A stretch of 64,000 nucleotides of DNA, taken from assembly GCA_018817385.1 (NCBI GenBank), contig JAHIUA010000099.1:27629-91628 (forward strand), given 5' to 3'. Position numbers and translations under genes: made by a program. Shown here one piece after another: positions 46,744 through 60,419 of this stretch. The notes under the pieces were generated by a model. The model did not search any database. It saw only the letters and a list, made by a program, of their open reading frames with translations, and was not told where the DNA came from. Within the stretch, counting starts at the first letter, position 1. The number at the start of each line of letters is the position of its first letter. Source of the stretch: Pseudomonadota bacterium. Its GTDB lineage: Bacteria; Desulfobacterota; Desulfobulbia; Desulfobulbales; Desulfocapsaceae.

Positions 46744-47934
46744 TTATTCAATAATCTCGCTGATAACGCCAGCACCTACCGTACGTCCGCCCTCACGGAT
46801 GGCGAAACGAAGTCCGACATCCATGGCAATGGGAGTAATCAGCTCAGCCTCAGCGGCCATGTTATCTCCTGGCATTACCATCTCCACGCCTTCGGCAAGG
46901 GTCAAGATACCAGTTACATCAGTCGTTCTGAAATAAAACTGGGGACGATATCCATTAAAAAACGGGGTATGACGACCACCCTCATCTTTGCCCAGGATAT
47001 AGCACTCAGCCTTAAATTTGGTATGGGGCTTAATGGAGCCGGGCTTTGCCAGAACCTGACCACGTTCAATATCATCACGCTTTACTCCGCGGAGAAGGGC
47101 ACCAATATTATCACCGGCCATACCCTCATCAAGGAGTTTACGAAACATCTCAACACCAGTACAAGTGGTCTTGACGGTGTCGCGAATACCAACAATCTCA
47201 ACCTCATCACCAACGTGAACCACGCCGCGTTCTATACGGCCGGTGGCAACAGTACCACGACCAGAGATGGAGAAGACATCCTCAATGGGCATAAGGAAAG
47301 GTTTATCGATATCACGTTTTGGCTCGGGGATATAAGAGTCAATGGCTTCCATCAGGTCCCAGATGCACTTGGCTGCTGCCTCATCAGTGGGATTCTCTAA
47401 CGCCCTCAGAGCAGAACCTTGAATAATAGGAATATCGTCTCCTGGATACTCATACTTGTCGAGGAGCTCACGAAGTTCCATCTCAACGAGTTCAATCAGT
47501 TCCGGATCATCGACCATGTCGCATTTATTCAGGAAGACCACCATGGCAGGAACACCAACCTGGCGGGCCAGGAGGATATGCTCACGAGTCTGAGGCATGG
47601 GGCCATCATCAGCACCTACCACCAGAATAGCTCCATCCATCTGGGCAGCACCGGTAATCATGTTTTTGATATAGTCGGCATGACCGGGACAATCCACATG
47701 GGCATAATGGCGCTTTGTAGTCTCATACTCTACATGGGCGGTGGCGATGGTGATTCCACGCTCTTTCTCTTCCGGGGCCTTGTCAATATTACTGAAATCA
47801 GTAAATGTAGCCTGACCCTTGGTTGCCAGTACAGCGGTAATTGCAGCAGTCAGAGTAGTCTTACCATGATCAATATGACCTACGGTACCTACATTGACAT
47901 GCGGTTTAGTTCTTTCAAATTTTGCTTTTGACAT
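46744..47934 (-). CDS. tuf: Elongation factor Tu, copy 1
   Basis: The 396-residue GTPase delivers aminoacyl-tRNA. P-loop [10 protein letters not shown], switch [19 protein letters not shown] and GSALRAL G-motifs are complete, followed by the two beta-barrel domains. It follows fusA by 23 bp and leads into rpsJ. A second copy is cut by the right edge of the window; the 3' parts differ at 9 of 220 bases. Confidence 0.98.
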   Translation of the reverse strand: MSKAKFERTKPHVNVGTVGHIDHGKTTLTAAITAVLATKGQATFTDFSNIDKAPEEKERGITIATAHVEYETTKRHYAHVDCPGHADYIKNMITGAAQMDGAILVVGADDGPMPQTREHILLARQVGVPAMVVFLNKCDMVDDPELIELVEMELRELLDKYEYPGDDIPIIQGSALRALENPTDEAAAKCIWDLMEAIDSYIPEPKRDIDKPFLMPIEDVFSISGRGTVATGRIERGVVHVGDEVEIVGIRDTVKTTCTGVEMFRKLLDEGMAGDNIGALLRGVKRDDIERGQVLAKPGSIKPHTKFKAECYILGKDEGGRHTPFFNGYRPQFYFRTTDVTGILTLAEGVEMVMPGDNMAAEAELITPIAMDVGLRFAIREGGRTVGAGVISEIIE

Positions 47935-47957
47935 AGTTTGACCTCGAAATGAATAAG

Positions 47958-50036
47958 CTATATTCCTCTTATCTTTTTTATAATTTCGTTTGACTTGATT
48001 GTTGGTACAATATCATACTTTTCAAACTGCATAGTGAAATTAGCTCTTCCCTGAGTAGCAGACCGGAGAGATGTCGAATATCCAAACATAGCGGCCAGTG
48101 GAGCATGAGCCTTCACTACCTGCATCTCATTGGAGGATTCAACTCCCACAATCTTTGCTCGCTTGGAGTTGAGATCGTTCATCATATCTCCAAGGTATTC
48201 ATCGGGACAAACCACTTCGACCTGCATTATCGGCTCAAGCAGCAGGGGCTCAGCATCAGCGGTTGCCCGTCTGATTGCCATGGCCGCTGAAACACCAAAG
48301 GCCATTTCCGTTGATTCCTCTTCACTGTATGAACCACCAATCAGAGAAACCTTTATATCTGTAAGGGGGTAACCGAGTAACGGGCCAGCATCCAGACTGT
48401 CCCTGACCCCCCTTTCAATGCCTTCGAGAAAAATCGCTGGAATCTGATTGTCTTTGACATGACTTTCAAAGACAACGCCCATTCCACGTTCAAGCGGTTC
48501 GACCCGCAGCACGACATGACCATACTGGCCCTTGGCCCCAGTCTGCTGGTCAAATTTCCCTTCGGCATCAGTTGATTTACCAATGGTCTCTTTGTAGGAT
48601 ACCTGAGGTTTTCCAACATTGGCATTGGCCTTGAACTCATTGAGAAGCCTGTCGATAATGATTTCAAGATGAAGCTCACCCATACCTGATATGATTGTCT
48701 GCCCGGTATCCTCATTTTTGGTGATACGAAATGAGGGATCTTCCAAGGCGATCTTAGCCAGGGTTTCTTCAAGCTTTTTTTCGTCAGCCTTACTCTTTGC
48801 CTCTATGGCCACGCCTATTACCGGTTCCGGAAAATCCATACTCTCCAGAACAATAAAGTCACCGCTGCCGCAGAGGGTATCTCCTGTGGTGCTAAACTTA
48901 AGGCCTATAACAGCACCTATATCTCCAGCACCTAGCTCAGCAACCTCTTCCCTCTTATTCGCATGGAGATGAAGAATCTTACTGATCTTTTCTTTTTTCT
49001 TTTTGCCAGGATTAAATACCTTGTCTCCAATCTTCAATACTCCGGAATAGACACGGATAAAGGCAAGATTTTCAACGAAGCTATCACTCATCAACTTGAA
49101 AATCAGAGCAGAGAATTTTTCTCTCTCATCGGCTTTTCTGCTGATTTTGGCCCCGTCCTTGCCTTCTCCCACCACTGGTGGGACATCGAGCGGAGACGGC
49201 AGATAACGGATGACAGCATCCAACAAGGGCTGTATCCCCTTGTTCTTAAAAGCACTCCCACAAAGGACCGGAACTAAATTCAACTCCAGAGTCGCTTTCC
49301 TGAGTGCGCTATATATTTCAGTCGCAGATACAGGTGTATCTTCAAGGAATTTATCCATGATCTCCTCATCGAAGTCGGCCAACTTCTCGAGGAGCACCAT
49401 ATGTGCGGCCGTAAATCTGTCCCGATATGCTTCCGGGATTTCGCTTTCTATGACTTCCTGTCCTAATGACTGCTGATCAAAGCTATACATCTTGCCTTCG
49501 ATCAAGTCGATAACGCCCTCAAACTCGGCTTCGCTACCTACAGGAATTTGTATGACGGCCGGGTTTGCCCCTAACCGTTTTTCAATCATTGCCACAGCCC
49601 GATAGAAATCGGCGCCGACCCTATCCATCTTATTGATGAATGCAATCCGCGGAATGGCGTAGCTATCTGCCTGCCTCCATACCGTCTCAGACTGCGGTTC
49701 AACACCGCCTACGGCACAGAAAACAGCAACTGCCCCATCGAGTACCCGTAAACTGCGTTCGACCTCTACTGTGAAGTCGACATGCCCAGGCGTGTCAATG
49801 ATGTTAATTTTTTGAGACTTCCAGTTGCAGGTTGTTGCCGCCGAGGTTATTGTTATCCCTCGCTCCTGCTCCTGTTCCATCCAGTCCATGACAGCATTCC
49901 CGTCATGAACTTCACCGATCTTGTACGAGCGACCGGTGTAATACAATATTCGTTCAGTTGTTGTTGTCTTCCCGGCATCAATATGGGCCATAATGCCAAT
50001 ATTACGCACAGTAGAAAGATCATTCCCAGCACTCAT
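47958..50036 (-). CDS. fusA: Elongation factor G
   Basis: The 692-residue translocase has [19 protein letters not shown] (P-loop), [35 protein letters not shown] and [10 protein letters not shown], then domains II-V ending in a C-terminal domain with [16 protein letters not shown]. It is the only EF-G in the window. Confidence 0.98.
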   Translation of the reverse strand: MSAGNDLSTVRNIGIMAHIDAGKTTTTERILYYTGRSYKIGEVHDGNAVMDWMEQEQERGITITSAATTCNWKSQKINIIDTPGHVDFTVEVERSLRVLDGAVAVFCAVGGVEPQSETVWRQADSYAIPRIAFINKMDRVGADFYRAVAMIEKRLGANPAVIQIPVGSEAEFEGVIDLIEGKMYSFDQQSLGQEVIESEIPEAYRDRFTAAHMVLLEKLADFDEEIMDKFLEDTPVSATEIYSALRKATLELNLVPVLCGSAFKNKGIQPLLDAVIRYLPSPLDVPPVVGEGKDGAKISRKADEREKFSALIFKLMSDSFVENLAFIRVYSGVLKIGDKVFNPGKKKKEKISKILHLHANKREEVAELGAGDIGAVIGLKFSTTGDTLCGSGDFIVLESMDFPEPVIGVAIEAKSKADEKKLEETLAKIALEDPSFRITKNEDTGQTIISGMGELHLEIIIDRLLNEFKANANVGKPQVSYKETIGKSTDAEGKFDQQTGAKGQYGHVVLRVEPLERGMGVVFESHVKDNQIPAIFLEGIERGVRDSLDAGPLLGYPLTDIKVSLIGGSYSEEESTEMAFGVSAAMAIRRATADAEPLLLEPIMQVEVVCPDEYLGDMMNDLNSKRAKIVGVESSNEMQVVKAHAPLAAMFGYSTSLRSATQGRANFTMQFEKYDIVPTIKSNEIIKKIRGI

Positions 50037-50120
50037 CAGCTTCTCTCAACATTAAGACCATTCTCAGCTGATGCAGGGCAACAACAAACAGAAGGAGTTG
50101 ACCGCCTATTATCGCTACAA

Positions 50121-50594
50121 TCACCAACGATAGTGAGCAAAAGCCTTATTCGCCTCGGCCATACGATGGGTATCGTCACGTTTTTTGACCGCAGCGCCTC
50201 TATTGTTATAGGCATCCATAAACTCTGCAGCAAGTTTCTCAGACATAGACTTTCCAGACCGAGACTTGGCAAAGGTAATGATCCAACGTATTGCCAGAGC
50301 GTTCCTTCTCGTCTGCCGAACTTCCATGGGTACCTGATAGGTAGCACCACCAACACGTCGAGATTTAACCTCAACCTTTGGGCGAACTTTATCCATGGCC
50401 TCTTCAAAGACAGTCAAAGGATCATCATCTGTTATCTTGGCAGCTACTATATCCATCGCATCATAAAATATTCTTTGAGCGATGCTTTTTTTACCACATT
50501 CCATAATTCCGTTTGTAAACTTACTAACCAGAACGGAATTAAATCGTGGGTCAGGTGTCACCTGACGTTTTTCAACAATCTTTCTACGTGGCAT
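50121..50594 (-). CDS. rpsG: 30S ribosomal protein S7
   Basis: The 157-residue protein starts [20 protein letters not shown] and has [20 protein letters not shown] and [21 protein letters not shown]. It starts assembly of the 30S head. Confidence 0.98.
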   Translation of the reverse strand: MPRRKIVEKRQVTPDPRFNSVLVSKFTNGIMECGKKSIAQRIFYDAMDIVAAKITDDDPLTVFEEAMDKVRPKVEVKSRRVGGATYQVPMEVRQTRRNALAIRWIITFAKSRSGKSMSEKLAAEFMDAYNNRGAAVKKRDDTHRMAEANKAFAHYRW

Positions 50595-50630
50595 TATATT
50601 CCTCTCTTAACCAACTCTAGGGGGGGGAGA

Positions 50631-51002
50631 CTATTTCGGACGCTTGGCGCCATACTTCGAACGGCCCTGTCGCCTGTCAGACACACCAAGGGTATCCAAA
50701 GTACCACGAACAACATGGTAACGAACACCAGGAAGATCCTTAACACGGCCGCCACGAATCAACACCACCGAATGCTCTTGCAGATTATGGCCGATACCGG
50801 GAATGTAGGAAGTTACCTCTATTCCATTTGTCAAGCGAACCCTTGCAACCTTCCTCAGAGCCGAGTTAGGCTTCTTCGGGGTGGTTGTATAAACCCTGAC
50901 ACAGACACCACGTTTTTGAGGACACCCTTTCAAAGCCGGAGTGGTAGTCTTCTTCACCTGTTTTTTTCTGCCCTGCCGAACGAGCTGATTAATAGTTGGC
51001 AT
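50631..51002 (-). CDS. rpsL: 30S ribosomal protein S12
   Basis: The 123-residue protein has [43 protein letters not shown], and [17 protein letters not shown]. Lys42 in TPKKPNS, the residue usually altered in streptomycin resistance, is the wild-type Lys. It is the first gene of the str operon, preceded by a good promoter. Confidence 0.98.
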   Translation of the reverse strand: MPTINQLVRQGRKKQVKKTTTPALKGCPQKRGVCVRVYTTTPKKPNSALRKVARVRLTNGIEVTSYIPGIGHNLQEHSVVLIRGGRVKDLPGVRYHVVRGTLDTLGVSDRRQGRSKYGAKRPK

Positions 51003-51096
51003 TATCCTTACTGCTCCTGTTCACATATATCTTAAATGGCAATTTTAAATCTATCTGGCCCGGTCTCAAACATCTTCACCGAGCACGAAGGGACAA

Positions 51097-51125
51097 TAAA
51101 TACTCTATCATCCTTCTCCTGTCAA
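51097..51125 (-). promoter_or_regulatory. Promoter of the str operon
   Basis: On the minus strand a consensus TTGACA (51120-51125) and TATTTA (51097-51102) are spaced 17 bases. The -10 box ends 95 bp before rpsL. The TTGACA lies inside the loop of a TTCTCC/GGAGAA palindrome. Confidence 0.7.
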
Positions 51126-51203
51126 GGAGAAAAAGATTTCCTTGCTGCAATTTTGTTCATGCAATGGTCCCAGTGGAACCTGCTGCAATCTGCTCTATCC
51201 TCT

Positions 51204-54200
51204 TTAAAACGACCTTCCCAGGCCAGTACCAGCTGAAATAAGCCGGCCCATAATAACATTTTCTTTTAATCCTACTAGCTCATCAACCTTTCCTGCCATA
51301 GCAGCATTGGTCAACACCTTGGTTGTCTCCTGAAAGGAGGCGGCCGAAATAAAACTCTCGGTTGACAGTGATGCCTTGGTTACTCCAAGGAGCAGAGGTT
51401 CAGCCATTGCAGGCTGCAAGCCTTCCGCAAAGAGACGATTACGCTCATCTTCAAACTTCCACCACTCGACCTGTTCACCGATCATAAACGTCGAATCACC
51501 GGCATTAGTAATCTGTACCCTGCGCAACATCTGACGAACGATAACTTCAATGTGTTTATCGTTAATCTTAACACCCTGCAGGCGATACACCTCCTGGATC
51601 TCATTAACCAGGAATTTGGCCAGTTCTTTCACTCCGAGAACCCGGAGGATATCATTGGGGACAACAGTCCCATCCATTAATGGCTCTCCAGCCTGAACAT
51701 AATCGCCTTCGTGGACGATAATATGTTTGATCTTAGGAATGAGATATTCCTGTGGTTCACCATACTCTGGAGTAATGATAACACGTAGTTTTCCCTTCAA
51801 TTCCTTCCCAAAACTGACTCGACCGTCAATTTCAGTAATAATAGCCGGTTCCTTCGGTTTGCGTACCTCGAACAGTTCAGCAACTCGAGGCAAACCACCA
51901 GTGATATCCTTTGTCTTAGTGGATTCTCGTGGAATCCTGCCAAGAATTGCTCCGGCTTTGATATCATCTCCCTCTTCTACTGAGATAATGGAACTGACCG
52001 AAAGGCTGTACCTGGCAAAAGATTCGGTGGTGGGTAATTTTAAGGTTTTGCCTCGTTCATTTTTGATGGAGATACGCGGTGAAAGCTGCTGACCTGAGGG
52101 AGTAGGAATAATCACCTTGCTGGACTTACCGGTAATCGCATCCACCTTCTCCTGCATGGTGACACCTTCAATAATATCACCGAATTTAACCTTACCAGCG
52201 ACCTCAGAGACGATGGGCATGGTGTATGCGTCCCATTCAGCGAGAATGGTTCCTGCCTCCACGTTTTGACCATCCTTGACAAGGATAAAGGCACCATAAT
52301 TTACTTTGTGCTCAAAGGTTACCCCTACGTTATCTGTTATTGTTATCTTGGCATTACGATTCATGACGATCTTAACGCCCTCTTCATTCTCTACGTAATG
52401 AAAGTTCAAAAATCCTACAGTACCGGCGTGGTGCGTCTGAATCTCAGCCTGTTCAACCGAACGACTGGCGGTACCACCAATATGGAAAGTACGCATGGTC
52501 AACTGGGTTCCGGGTTCACCAATGGATTGGGCCGCTATAATGCCGACAGCCTCACCACGATTAACCATATGCCCACGCCCCAAATCACGTCCGTAACACA
52601 TGGCACAGACCCCTCGCCGGGCTCGACAAGTGAGAACCGAGCGGATCTTGACCCGATTAATGCCCGAATCTTCGATGACTTTGACTAATTTTTCTGTGAT
52701 TTCCTGACCATCCCGAAGAATAAGCTTCTCTGGAGAAACGGGATCATACACATCACCAAGAGCCACACGACCAAGAATACGATCGCCAATAGGGACGATA
52801 ACATCACCACCATCCATCAGAGGTTCTGCCACAATACCATCGAGAGTCTGACAATCCGCCATGATAATAGTGGAATCCTGGGCCACATCCACCAGTCTCC
52901 TGGTCAGGTATCCGGAGTTTGCGGTTTTCAGAGCCGTATCAGCAAGACCTTTTCGAGCACCATGGGTGGAGATGAAATATTCCAGAACTCCTAGCCCTTC
53001 CCGGAAATTTGCCTTGATGGGTGTTTCAATAATTGCACCAGATGGTTTTGCCATCAGACCACGCATACCAGCGAGCTGACGAATCTGATCCCGTGATCCC
53101 CTGGCCCCAGAATCAGCCATAACATAAATGGAATTAAAACTAGGTCCTTCAACTCTTTTATTATCCTTATCCAGGAAATAATCGACCTTGATATCATCCA
53201 TCATCTCATTGGCTACATCTTCTGTGACCTTTGACCAGATATCAACGACCTTGTTATACTTCTCACCAGATGTAATCAGACCATCAGAGTATTGCTGGCT
53301 GACATCGACCACTTCTTTCTCTGCTTTTTCAACAAGCTCCTCTTTGTTGAGAGGAATCTTCATATCATTGATGCAGATAGAAATACCGGCTCGCGTCGCA
53401 AATTCATAGCCGATGTCTTTGAGACGATCAGCAAGAATAACCGTATCCTTTGTACCAGCATGGCGGTAGGTATAATCGATAAGTGCCGCCAGGGCTTTTT
53501 TACTCATCACCTTGTTCACTTCACTAAAAGGAACAGCTGGTGGCAAAAGGTCGCCCAGAAGGACACGCCCCATGGTGGTATCAACTATTTTTCCATCCAT
53601 TCTTACCTTGATTTTGGCCTGGAGGTCGACGGCATCGTAATCAAAGGCAATTCTGGCCTCACCAGAACTGGAAAATATTTTCCCTTCACCCTTGGCATTA
53701 ATACGGTCACGACTCATGTAATAGAGTCCGAGAACAATATCCTGCGAAGGAATAATGATGGGTTCTCCATTGGCTGGTGAAAGGATATTATTGGTGGACA
53801 TCATCAGGACCCGGGCTTCTACCTGAGCCTCCACAGACAGCGGTACATGCACCGCCATCTGATCACCATCAAAGTCAGCATTAAAAGCAGCACAAACCAA
53901 CGGATGCAGTTGGATAGCCTTGCCTTCGATAAGAACGGCTTCAAAGGCCTGCATACCGAGACGATGGAGAGTTGGTGCGCGATTGAGGATGACCGAACGC
54001 TCGGTAACCACCTCATCAAGCACATCCCACACCTCTTTTGCCCCTTTTTCGACCATCTTTCTGGCACTTTTGATGGTGGTTACAAAACCCCTGTTTTCCA
54101 GTTTGTTGTAGATGAAGGGCTTAAACAATTCCAGGGCCATCTTTTTCGGGATACCGCATTGGTGCAAGCGAAGATGGGGTCCCACAACAATAACGGAACG

Positions 54201-55253
54201 ACCCGAATAATCGACACGTTTTCCGAGAAGATTCTGACGAAAACGCCCCTGCTTGCCTTTGAGCATATCTGATAAAGATTTGAGCGGCCTTTTATTGGCA
54301 CCAGTAATGACCCGGCCCCGCCGTCCATTGTCAAAGAGGACATCCACCGCCTCTTGCAACATTCTTTTTTCATTGCGGATGATAATGTCTGGGGCATCAA
54401 GCTCCAAAAGACGTTTCAAGCGATTGTTCCGATTAATAACCCGTCGATAGAGATCATTGAGATCAGAAGTGGCAAAACGTCCACCTTCGAGGGGTACCAG
54501 AGGACGAAGATCGGGAGGAAGTACAGGAATGACCTGAAGCACCATCCACTCAGGCCGATTACCGGAGTCACGAAAGGCCTCAATTACATGCAGGCGTTTT
54601 CCATACTTCTGCCGTTTTGTCTTGGAGTTGGTGGCTGCCATCTCCTCGCGCAGGGTCTTGGAAAGCTCGATAAGATCCTGAGTAGCAAGGAGTTCATGGA
54701 TAGCCTCAGCACCGATTCCTACCTCAAATTGTCCAGGATATTCCTCTCTGGCCTGACGATACTGCTCCTCGGTAAGGAGGCTGGCGACAGGAACAGCTTC
54801 AACATCCGAATAGGTTACTGCATACTGTTCAAAATAAAGGATTTTCTCAAGCTGTTTCAAAGTCATATCAAGAACAGCACCTATCTTTGAGGGCAGACTC
54901 TTGAGAAACCAGATGTGAGCCACTGGGGCTGCGAGCTTGATGTGGCCGAGACGTTCCCGCCTCACCTTAGATTGAATGACCTCGACACCGCATTTTTCAC
55001 AGACCACTCCGCGGTGTTTCATACGCTTATATTTCCCGCAATTACATTCGAAGTCCTTTACAGGACCAAAGATTTTGGCGCAAAACAGGCCATCTCTCTC
55101 AGGTTTGAATGTACGGTAATTGATAGTTTCAGGTTTTTTTACCTCACCATGTGACCAATCCATGATCTTTTCTGGTGAAGCCAATGAAATCTGAACTTTA
55201 CTGAACTTGACAGGACCTTTCGGTTTTTGAAAAAAATTGAATAGCTCTTCCAC
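51204..55253 (-). CDS. rpoC: RNA polymerase beta' subunit
   Basis: The 1349-residue subunit has the N-terminal zinc finger ([20 protein letters not shown]), the rudder and bridge regions, the catalytic [16 protein letters not shown] with three Asp, a second zinc site ([13 protein letters not shown]), and the long insertion region with [15 protein letters not shown] of the long beta' type. The start is GTG 55253 ([11 protein letters not shown]). It lies 220 bp after rpoB, a long spacer with an attenuator-like hairpin. Confidence 0.98.
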   Translation of the reverse strand: MEELFNFFQKPKGPVKFSKVQISLASPEKIMDWSHGEVKKPETINYRTFKPERDGLFCAKIFGPVKDFECNCGKYKRMKHRGVVCEKCGVEVIQSKVRRERLGHIKLAAPVAHIWFLKSLPSKIGAVLDMTLKQLEKILYFEQYAVTYSDVEAVPVASLLTEEQYRQAREEYPGQFEVGIGAEAIHELLATQDLIELSKTLREEMAATNSKTKRQKYGKRLHVIEAFRDSGNRPEWMVLQVIPVLPPDLRPLVPLEGGRFATSDLNDLYRRVINRNNRLKRLLELDAPDIIIRNEKRMLQEAVDVLFDNGRRGRVITGANKRPLKSLSDMLKGKQGRFRQNLLGKRVDYSGRSVIVVGPHLRLHQCGIPKKMALELFKPFIYNKLENRGFVTTIKSARKMVEKGAKEVWDVLDEVVTERSVILNRAPTLHRLGMQAFEAVLIEGKAIQLHPLVCAAFNADFDGDQMAVHVPLSVEAQVEARVLMMSTNNILSPANGEPIIIPSQDIVLGLYYMSRDRINAKGEGKIFSSSGEARIAFDYDAVDLQAKIKVRMDGKIVDTTMGRVLLGDLLPPAVPFSEVNKVMSKKALAALIDYTYRHAGTKDTVILADRLKDIGYEFATRAGISICINDMKIPLNKEELVEKAEKEVVDVSQQYSDGLITSGEKYNKVVDIWSKVTEDVANEMMDDIKVDYFLDKDNKRVEGPSFNSIYVMADSGARGSRDQIRQLAGMRGLMAKPSGAIIETPIKANFREGLGVLEYFISTHGARKGLADTALKTANSGYLTRRLVDVAQDSTIIMADCQTLDGIVAEPLMDGGDVIVPIGDRILGRVALGDVYDPVSPEKLILRDGQEITEKLVKVIEDSGINRVKIRSVLTCRARRGVCAMCYGRDLGRGHMVNRGEAVGIIAAQSIGEPGTQLTMRTFHIGGTASRSVEQAEIQTHHAGTVGFLNFHYVENEEGVKIVMNRNAKITITDNVGVTFEHKVNYGAFILVKDGQNVEAGTILAEWDAYTMPIVSEVAGKVKFGDIIEGVTMQEKVDAITGKSSKVIIPTPSGQQLSPRISIKNERGKTLKLPTTESFARYSLSVSSIISVEEGDDIKAGAILGRIPRESTKTKDITGGLPRVAELFEVRKPKEPAIITEIDGRVSFGKELKGKLRVIITPEYGEPQEYLIPKIKHIIVHEGDYVQAGEPLMDGTVVPNDILRVLGVKELAKFLVNEIQEVYRLQGVKINDKHIEVIVRQMLRRVQITNAGDSTFMIGEQVEWWKFEDERNRLFAEGLQPAMAEPLLLGVTKASLSTESFISAASFQETTKVLTNAAMAGKVDELVGLKENVIMGRLISAGTGLGRSF

Positions 55254-55282
55254 GAAAGTACATCCCCCTCAGCGTATAGGGT

Positions 55283-55313
55283 TAATAAAAACAGAACCAG
55301 GGAAAATCCCCGG
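55283..55313 (-). terminator. Attenuator-like hairpin between rpoB and rpoC
   Basis: On the minus strand CCGGGG-ATTTT-CCCTGG is followed by TTCTGTTTTTATT. It lies 30 bp before rpoC and could lower readthrough from rpoB. Confidence 0.5.
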
Positions 55314-55473
55314 TAGCCTGTTTGAAAATCAGAGTCGAATCGGCAATGGTTTTGGGAAAAGACTCACATCCAGGGCCAGTGAAGTCAGGGGCAGCCGGCA
55401 TAGAGTCAACATACCCCCCGCGGCCTTCCTGGTTCGTACCCAGAAGGAGATGAGTTTTTCCAAAGCCGTCACA

Positions 55474-58400
55474 CTATTCAAGCAATTCCATATCCAGACA
55501 GAGCCCTTGCAGTTCCTTCACCAATACATGGAACGATTCAGGAAGTCCTGTGGTCAAGAAGTTATTTCCTTTAACAATGCGCTCATACATAGTGGTACGC
55601 CCTTCTACATCATCAGATTTTGCTGTCAAGAATTCTTTCAGGGTATAGGCCGCGCCATAGGCCTCCATTGCCCACACCTCCATCTCACCCAGTCTCTGTC
55701 CACCGAACTGAGCCTTACCACCCAGCGGCTGCTGGGTAACCAAGGAGTAAGGACCGGTAGAGCGGGCATGGATCTTGTTATCAACCAGATGGTGCAGCTT
55801 CAACATATACATGACGCCTACGGTGACTTTGTTGGCAAAGGGTTCACCTGTAAGTCCATCATAGAGCTGGCTCTGTCCTACTTCGTCGACGCCTGCCTCT
55901 ACCAGAAGCTGACGAATTTGGGCTTCTTCTGCCCCATCGAAGACAGGAGTTGCCATATGAATGCCACGATAATGTTTGCGGCACCAATCAAAGAGCTCAT
56001 CATCACTCACTCCAGCAGTGATAGCCGCATACTCTTCCGCTGAATAGATCGCCTGCAACTTTTTCCTGATCGCATCTATCTCATTGGTCTTTGCCAAATC
56101 ACTCAGCTGTTTTCCAAGTTTTTTGGCAGCAAACCCAAGGTGTACTTCCAGCACCTGGCCTACGTTCATACGAGAAGGCACACCCAAAGGATTGAGGACA
56201 ACATCAACAGTCGTACCATCAGCGAAAAAGGGCATATCCTCTTCAGGCAGCAATCTGGAGACAACACCTTTATTCCCATGACGGCCAGCCATCTTATCCC
56301 CGACGGACAGCTTCCTTTTGGTAGCCACATAGACCTTGACCATCTTGACCACACCTGGAGGAAGATCATCTCCCTTCTTCATGCGGTCAATGATTCCGTC
56401 ATAACGCTCTGAAATCAGTGTCCTCTGTTTTTCATAGCGTTCATAGACGGCCTTGATCTCATCTTCAAATTTAGATTTTTCGGAAAATTCAACCTTAAAA
56501 AGACCGGAAAAACCAATCTCCTCGGCCAATTCACCTTTAAAGTTTTTACCGAGTTTGATCAGGACATTGCCCTTTTTGTCACAGATATCCTGTTTGACAG
56601 TCCTGCCGTCCATGATTTCACCAAGCTCTCGGCAAACACCCCTTTTGAGACTGGCAAGTTCATCCAGCTTGTCTTTGGTCAGACGCTCGATCTCTATATC
56701 CTCTATCATGAGCGAGCGCTCATCTTTGTCCACACCTTTGCGGGAAAAAACCTTGGCATCAATAACCACGCCCTCAACTCCTGGCGGGACTCTGAGAGAA
56801 GAATCTTTCACATCCTGGGCCTTCTCACCAAAGATAGCACGCAGGAGTTTTTCTTCTGGAGAAAGCATGGACTCTCCCTTTGGAGTGACCTTGCCAACCA
56901 GTGTATCTCCTGCATGGACATCGGCACCTATTCTGACAATCCCAGAATCATCGAGATTACGAAGAGTTTCCTCACTGACGTTGGGGATATCACGAGTAAT
57001 CTCCTCTTTACCCAGTTTGGTATCTCGGGCCATGGTTTCAAAAACCTCAATATGAACCGAGGTGAAGGTATCTTCCTTCAAGAGTTTCTCATTAATAAGA
57101 ATCGAGTCCTCAAAGTTGAATCCACGCCAAGGCATAAAAGCGATGGTGACATTTTTTCCCAGTGCCAGTTCGCCCTGCTCACATGAAGGTCCATCGGCAA
57201 GTACTGCTCCCTTGCTGACGCGAAGACCAGGCAGCACGAGAGGGGTTTGCGTAAAACAGGTATTCTGATTCGATTTCTTATACTTACCAAGACGATAAAC
57301 ACCGACTCCGGTATCAAAACCATCCACACCTGGATTATCATAACGGACGACAATACGATTAGAATCAACTTCTTCAACCACACCGTCATCTGCTGCCAGC
57401 AGACATGCTCCTGAATCTCTGGCCACATATCGTTCCATGCCAGTACCAACCAAAGGGGCGGCATTGACCATCAGCGGCACTGCCTGACGCTGCATGTTTG
57501 ATCCCATGAGAGCCCGGTTAGCATCATCATTTTCCAGGAAAGGAATAAGCGATGCGGCCACACTGACAAGCTGATTAGGGGCAATGTCCATATAACTGAT
57601 ATTATCTGCCCCTGTCGTAACAACCTCGCCTTCATCTCGGGCAATCAACATCTCTGGGAGGATGCGATTATTATCATCAAGATCCGTAATTGCAGGGGCG
57701 ATGACCTGCTTTTGTTCCTGCAATGCACTCAAGTACTTTACATCGTCTAAAACTATACGATTTTCTACCTTCCTATATGGTGTTTCAATGAAACCATAAG
57801 GGTTAATACGGGCATAGGTAGCAAGAGAGACAATGAGTCCGATGTTGGGTCCCTCAGGAGTTTCGACAGGGCAGATACGACCGTAATGAGTTGGGTGAAC
57901 GTCTCGTACCTCGAATCCGGCCCGTTCCCGAGACAAACCTCCTGGTCCGAGGGCACTCAATCTCCGTTTATGGGTCACTTCTGACAAGGGATTGGTTTGA
58001 TCCATAAATTGAGAGAGCTGACTGGTACCAAAAAACTCCTTGATCGCAGCTGAAATAGGTTTAGGATTAACCAGATCATGGGGCATCATGGTCTCAACTT
58101 CCTGAAGAGTCATTCGCTCTTTGATTGCCCGTTCCATGCGTACGAGCCCCATTCGGTACTGGTTTTCCACCAGCTCTCCCACTGTCCGTACACGACGATT
58201 GCCCAAGTGATCAATATCATCAACCCCTCCCTGACTATCCTTCAAACGGACAAGATAACGAATGGAAAAGACAATATCATCCTTGGTCAGGGCCCGATGG
58301 GTAATATCTGTTTCAAGGCCTAAACGGGCATTAATTTTATAGCGACCAACCTCAGAGAGATCATACAGATCCGGGTTAAAGAAGAGATTATCAAAAAAGG

Positions 58401-59550
58401 TCTGCGCCACCTCAAGCGTTGGAGGGCTTGAAGGCCGCAAACGACGATAAATCTCGAGGAGGGCCTCTTCCCCATTGCTGACCTTATCAAGGGCCAGGGT
58501 CTTGCGAAAAGAATCACTATAGGTAATGCCATCGATATGGAGAATTTCGAACTCCTGAATACCGGCTTCCCGGAACGATTCCAATACAGCCTCGGTGACC
58601 TCGCTATTACAGGCAGACAACAATTCGCCAGTCTGGGGATGGAAGCAATCAGCCACAAAGAATTTTCCAAGGAGATTCTCAGTGGAGATCTGGAGAAAAT
58701 CAATACCAGCAGTTTTGATTCGCTTACACAGGGCCCTGCTTAGTTTTTTTCCCTCTTTCCCAAGTACTTCTCCCGTTCCTGGATCGACCAGATCAAATTC
58801 CAGGCGTTGTCCCTGGACGGTTTCAGGGGTAAATTGACTGAAATATGAATCCTTATCTCGTTTTACCGTGGTCGTAAGGTAAAATTGACGGAGCAATTCT
58901 TCACTGTTAAAGCCAAGGGCTTTGAGGAGGGTAGTTACCGGAAATTTACGACGTCGATCGATACGAACATGCAGAACATCTTTTATATCAAATTCAAGAT
59001 CAATCCAGGAACCACGTACCGGAATAATACGTGCAGAATAGAGATGTTTGCCACTGGAATGACTTTTACCAGCATCATGGGTAAAAAATAACCCGGGCGA
59101 ACGCTGGAGTTGTGAGACGATGGCACGTTCGGTTCCATTAATTACGAAAACGCCGTCTCCAGTCATAAGCGGCAGAGAACCGAGGAAGACTTCCTGTTCT
59201 TTTATATCTCTGATGGTCTGCACACCAGTTTCTTCATCAACGTCAAAGGTGATGAGTCGAACAGTAATTTTAACTGGAATATCATAGGTCATTCCCCTTT
59301 GTTGACACTCAGCGACGGTATATTTCGGTACACCGAAAGTGTAACGAACAAACTCAAGGGAACAGAGGCCGTTAAAATCATTGATAGGAAAGACATTCTT
59401 AAAAATACCCTGTAATCCGAAATCCTCGCGAGAATCCGGATCTACATCAATCTGCAGAAACTGTTCATAGGAAATACGCTGCATAGAGATCAGGTGCGGC
59501 GGCTCCAGAATTGAGGCGGCTGTGGCAAAATTCTTTCTGACTCTTTCCAT
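55474..59550 (-). CDS. rpoB: RNA polymerase beta subunit
   Basis: The 1358-residue subunit has the rifampicin region [31 protein letters not shown] without the usual resistance changes, then [29 protein letters not shown], the [13 protein letters not shown] sequence and a C-terminal [51 protein letters not shown] clamp. The full length matches Desulfobacterota relatives. Confidence 0.98.
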   Translation of the reverse strand: MERVRKNFATAASILEPPHLISMQRISYEQFLQIDVDPDSREDFGLQGIFKNVFPINDFNGLCSLEFVRYTFGVPKYTVAECQQRGMTYDIPVKITVRLITFDVDEETGVQTIRDIKEQEVFLGSLPLMTGDGVFVINGTERAIVSQLQRSPGLFFTHDAGKSHSSGKHLYSARIIPVRGSWIDLEFDIKDVLHVRIDRRRKFPVTTLLKALGFNSEELLRQFYLTTTVKRDKDSYFSQFTPETVQGQRLEFDLVDPGTGEVLGKEGKKLSRALCKRIKTAGIDFLQISTENLLGKFFVADCFHPQTGELLSACNSEVTEAVLESFREAGIQEFEILHIDGITYSDSFRKTLALDKVSNGEEALLEIYRRLRPSSPPTLEVAQTFFDNLFFNPDLYDLSEVGRYKINARLGLETDITHRALTKDDIVFSIRYLVRLKDSQGGVDDIDHLGNRRVRTVGELVENQYRMGLVRMERAIKERMTLQEVETMMPHDLVNPKPISAAIKEFFGTSQLSQFMDQTNPLSEVTHKRRLSALGPGGLSRERAGFEVRDVHPTHYGRICPVETPEGPNIGLIVSLATYARINPYGFIETPYRKVENRIVLDDVKYLSALQEQKQVIAPAITDLDDNNRILPEMLIARDEGEVVTTGADNISYMDIAPNQLVSVAASLIPFLENDDANRALMGSNMQRQAVPLMVNAAPLVGTGMERYVARDSGACLLAADDGVVEEVDSNRIVVRYDNPGVDGFDTGVGVYRLGKYKKSNQNTCFTQTPLVLPGLRVSKGAVLADGPSCEQGELALGKNVTIAFMPWRGFNFEDSILINEKLLKEDTFTSVHIEVFETMARDTKLGKEEITRDIPNVSEETLRNLDDSGIVRIGADVHAGDTLVGKVTPKGESMLSPEEKLLRAIFGEKAQDVKDSSLRVPPGVEGVVIDAKVFSRKGVDKDERSLMIEDIEIERLTKDKLDELASLKRGVCRELGEIMDGRTVKQDICDKKGNVLIKLGKNFKGELAEEIGFSGLFKVEFSEKSKFEDEIKAVYERYEKQRTLISERYDGIIDRMKKGDDLPPGVVKMVKVYVATKRKLSVGDKMAGRHGNKGVVSRLLPEEDMPFFADGTTVDVVLNPLGVPSRMNVGQVLEVHLGFAAKKLGKQLSDLAKTNEIDAIRKKLQAIYSAEEYAAITAGVSDDELFDWCRKHYRGIHMATPVFDGAEEAQIRQLLVEAGVDEVGQSQLYDGLTGEPFANKVTVGVMYMLKLHHLVDNKIHARSTGPYSLVTQQPLGGKAQFGGQRLGEMEVWAMEAYGAAYTLKEFLTAKSDDVEGRTTMYERIVKGNNFLTTGLPESFHVLVKELQGLCLDMELLE

Positions 59551-59881
59551 GATTAACCTCGGGATGCGTTAAAAATAATTGTATACCCCATACCAGCCAG
59601 GGGACGACTGGGGACAGGGATTAAACGGCTCTGCTGCATCTGTAGCTGAGCCAGGGAAATTCAGATGATATAATAATGCTGGCACTGGGAAAGCGTACCG
59701 AGACTAGAGTGATAAACTGTGAAGCACATTGGTCGAGTAACCTGTTTTTGGGTCATATTTACATTCATAGCGATACTCGGAGGTCTGTTAAAACCAAATC
59801 TGATAGATGAGAAAGCGGCAACAAACATCTGCCTGATATTCCGACCTTTTCCAATTCACACTTTACTGCTTGCTGAAAGCA
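59551..59881. other. rpoB leader region
   Basis: The rest of the 417-bp spacer has no gene on either strand. No convincing promoter is seen, so rpoBC expression probably depends on readthrough past the attenuator. Confidence 0.45.
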
Positions 59882-59917
59882 CGATACGCTACGCGGCATT
59901 TTGCCCGTAGCGTATCG
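59882..59917 (-). other. Long hairpin between rplL and rpoB
   Basis: CGATACGCTACG and CGTAGCGTATCG form a perfect 12-bp stem, extended inside by GGC/GCC. It lies directly after the attenuator and has no U tract, so an RNase III-type processing site is plausible. Confidence 0.55.
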
Positions 59918-59919
59918 CG

Positions 59920-59952
59920 AAAAAACGATTGTCAGCCTGCAAGCAGACAATC
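59920..59952 (-). terminator. Attenuator after rplL
   Basis: On the minus strand GATTGTC and GACAATC pair, followed by G and six T. It lies 15 bp past the rplL stop and about 370 bp before rpoB, the position of the partial terminator in the E. coli rplL-rpoB spacer. Confidence 0.75.
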
Positions 59953-59967
59953 AGATGAAGAATTAAA

Positions 59968-60348
59968 TTACTTGATTTCTACTGTACCACCTACTTCTTC
60001 AATCTTTTTCTTGATCTCTTCTGCCTCTTCTTTGGTTATTCCTTCCTTGATGGCCTGAGGAGTTCCTTCAACAAGTGCTTTTGCCTCTTTTAAACCAAGA
60101 GAGGTGATGGCACGAACTTCTTTGATCACTTTAATTTTCTGATCACCAGGGCCAGTGAGAATAACATCAAATTCGGTTTGGGCCTCTGCAGCAACACCAG
60201 CATCAGCGGCGGCTCCAGCGACAGCGACAGCTGCGGGAGCTGCGGCTGAAACACCAAACTTATCTTCAAATTCTTTAATAAGCTCAGAAAGCTCGAGAAC
60301 TGACATGTTAGAAATGAATTCGATTACATCTTCTTTTGATACAGCCAT
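59968..60348 (-). CDS. rplL: 50S ribosomal protein L7/L12
   Basis: The 126-residue protein has an N-terminal dimerisation domain ([31 protein letters not shown]), an Ala-rich hinge and a C-terminal domain with [36 protein letters not shown]. It forms the flexible stalk that recruits translation factors. Confidence 0.98.
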   Translation of the reverse strand: MAVSKEDVIEFISNMSVLELSELIKEFEDKFGVSAAAPAAVAVAGAAADAGVAAEAQTEFDVILTGPGDQKIKVIKEVRAITSLGLKEAKALVEGTPQAIKEGITKEEAEEIKKKIEEVGGTVEIK

Positions 60349-60419
60349 TATAAATACCTCGTGTTTTTTAGTCGTTATAAAGTGATGGTGTTCCCTCTCC
60401 GGTCGTCACCATTTCAACA

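Noticed and set aside
49782..51035. 417-residue plus-strand frame opposite fusA, rpsG and rpsL
   Set aside because: It spans three certain genes antisense and has no recognisable motif.
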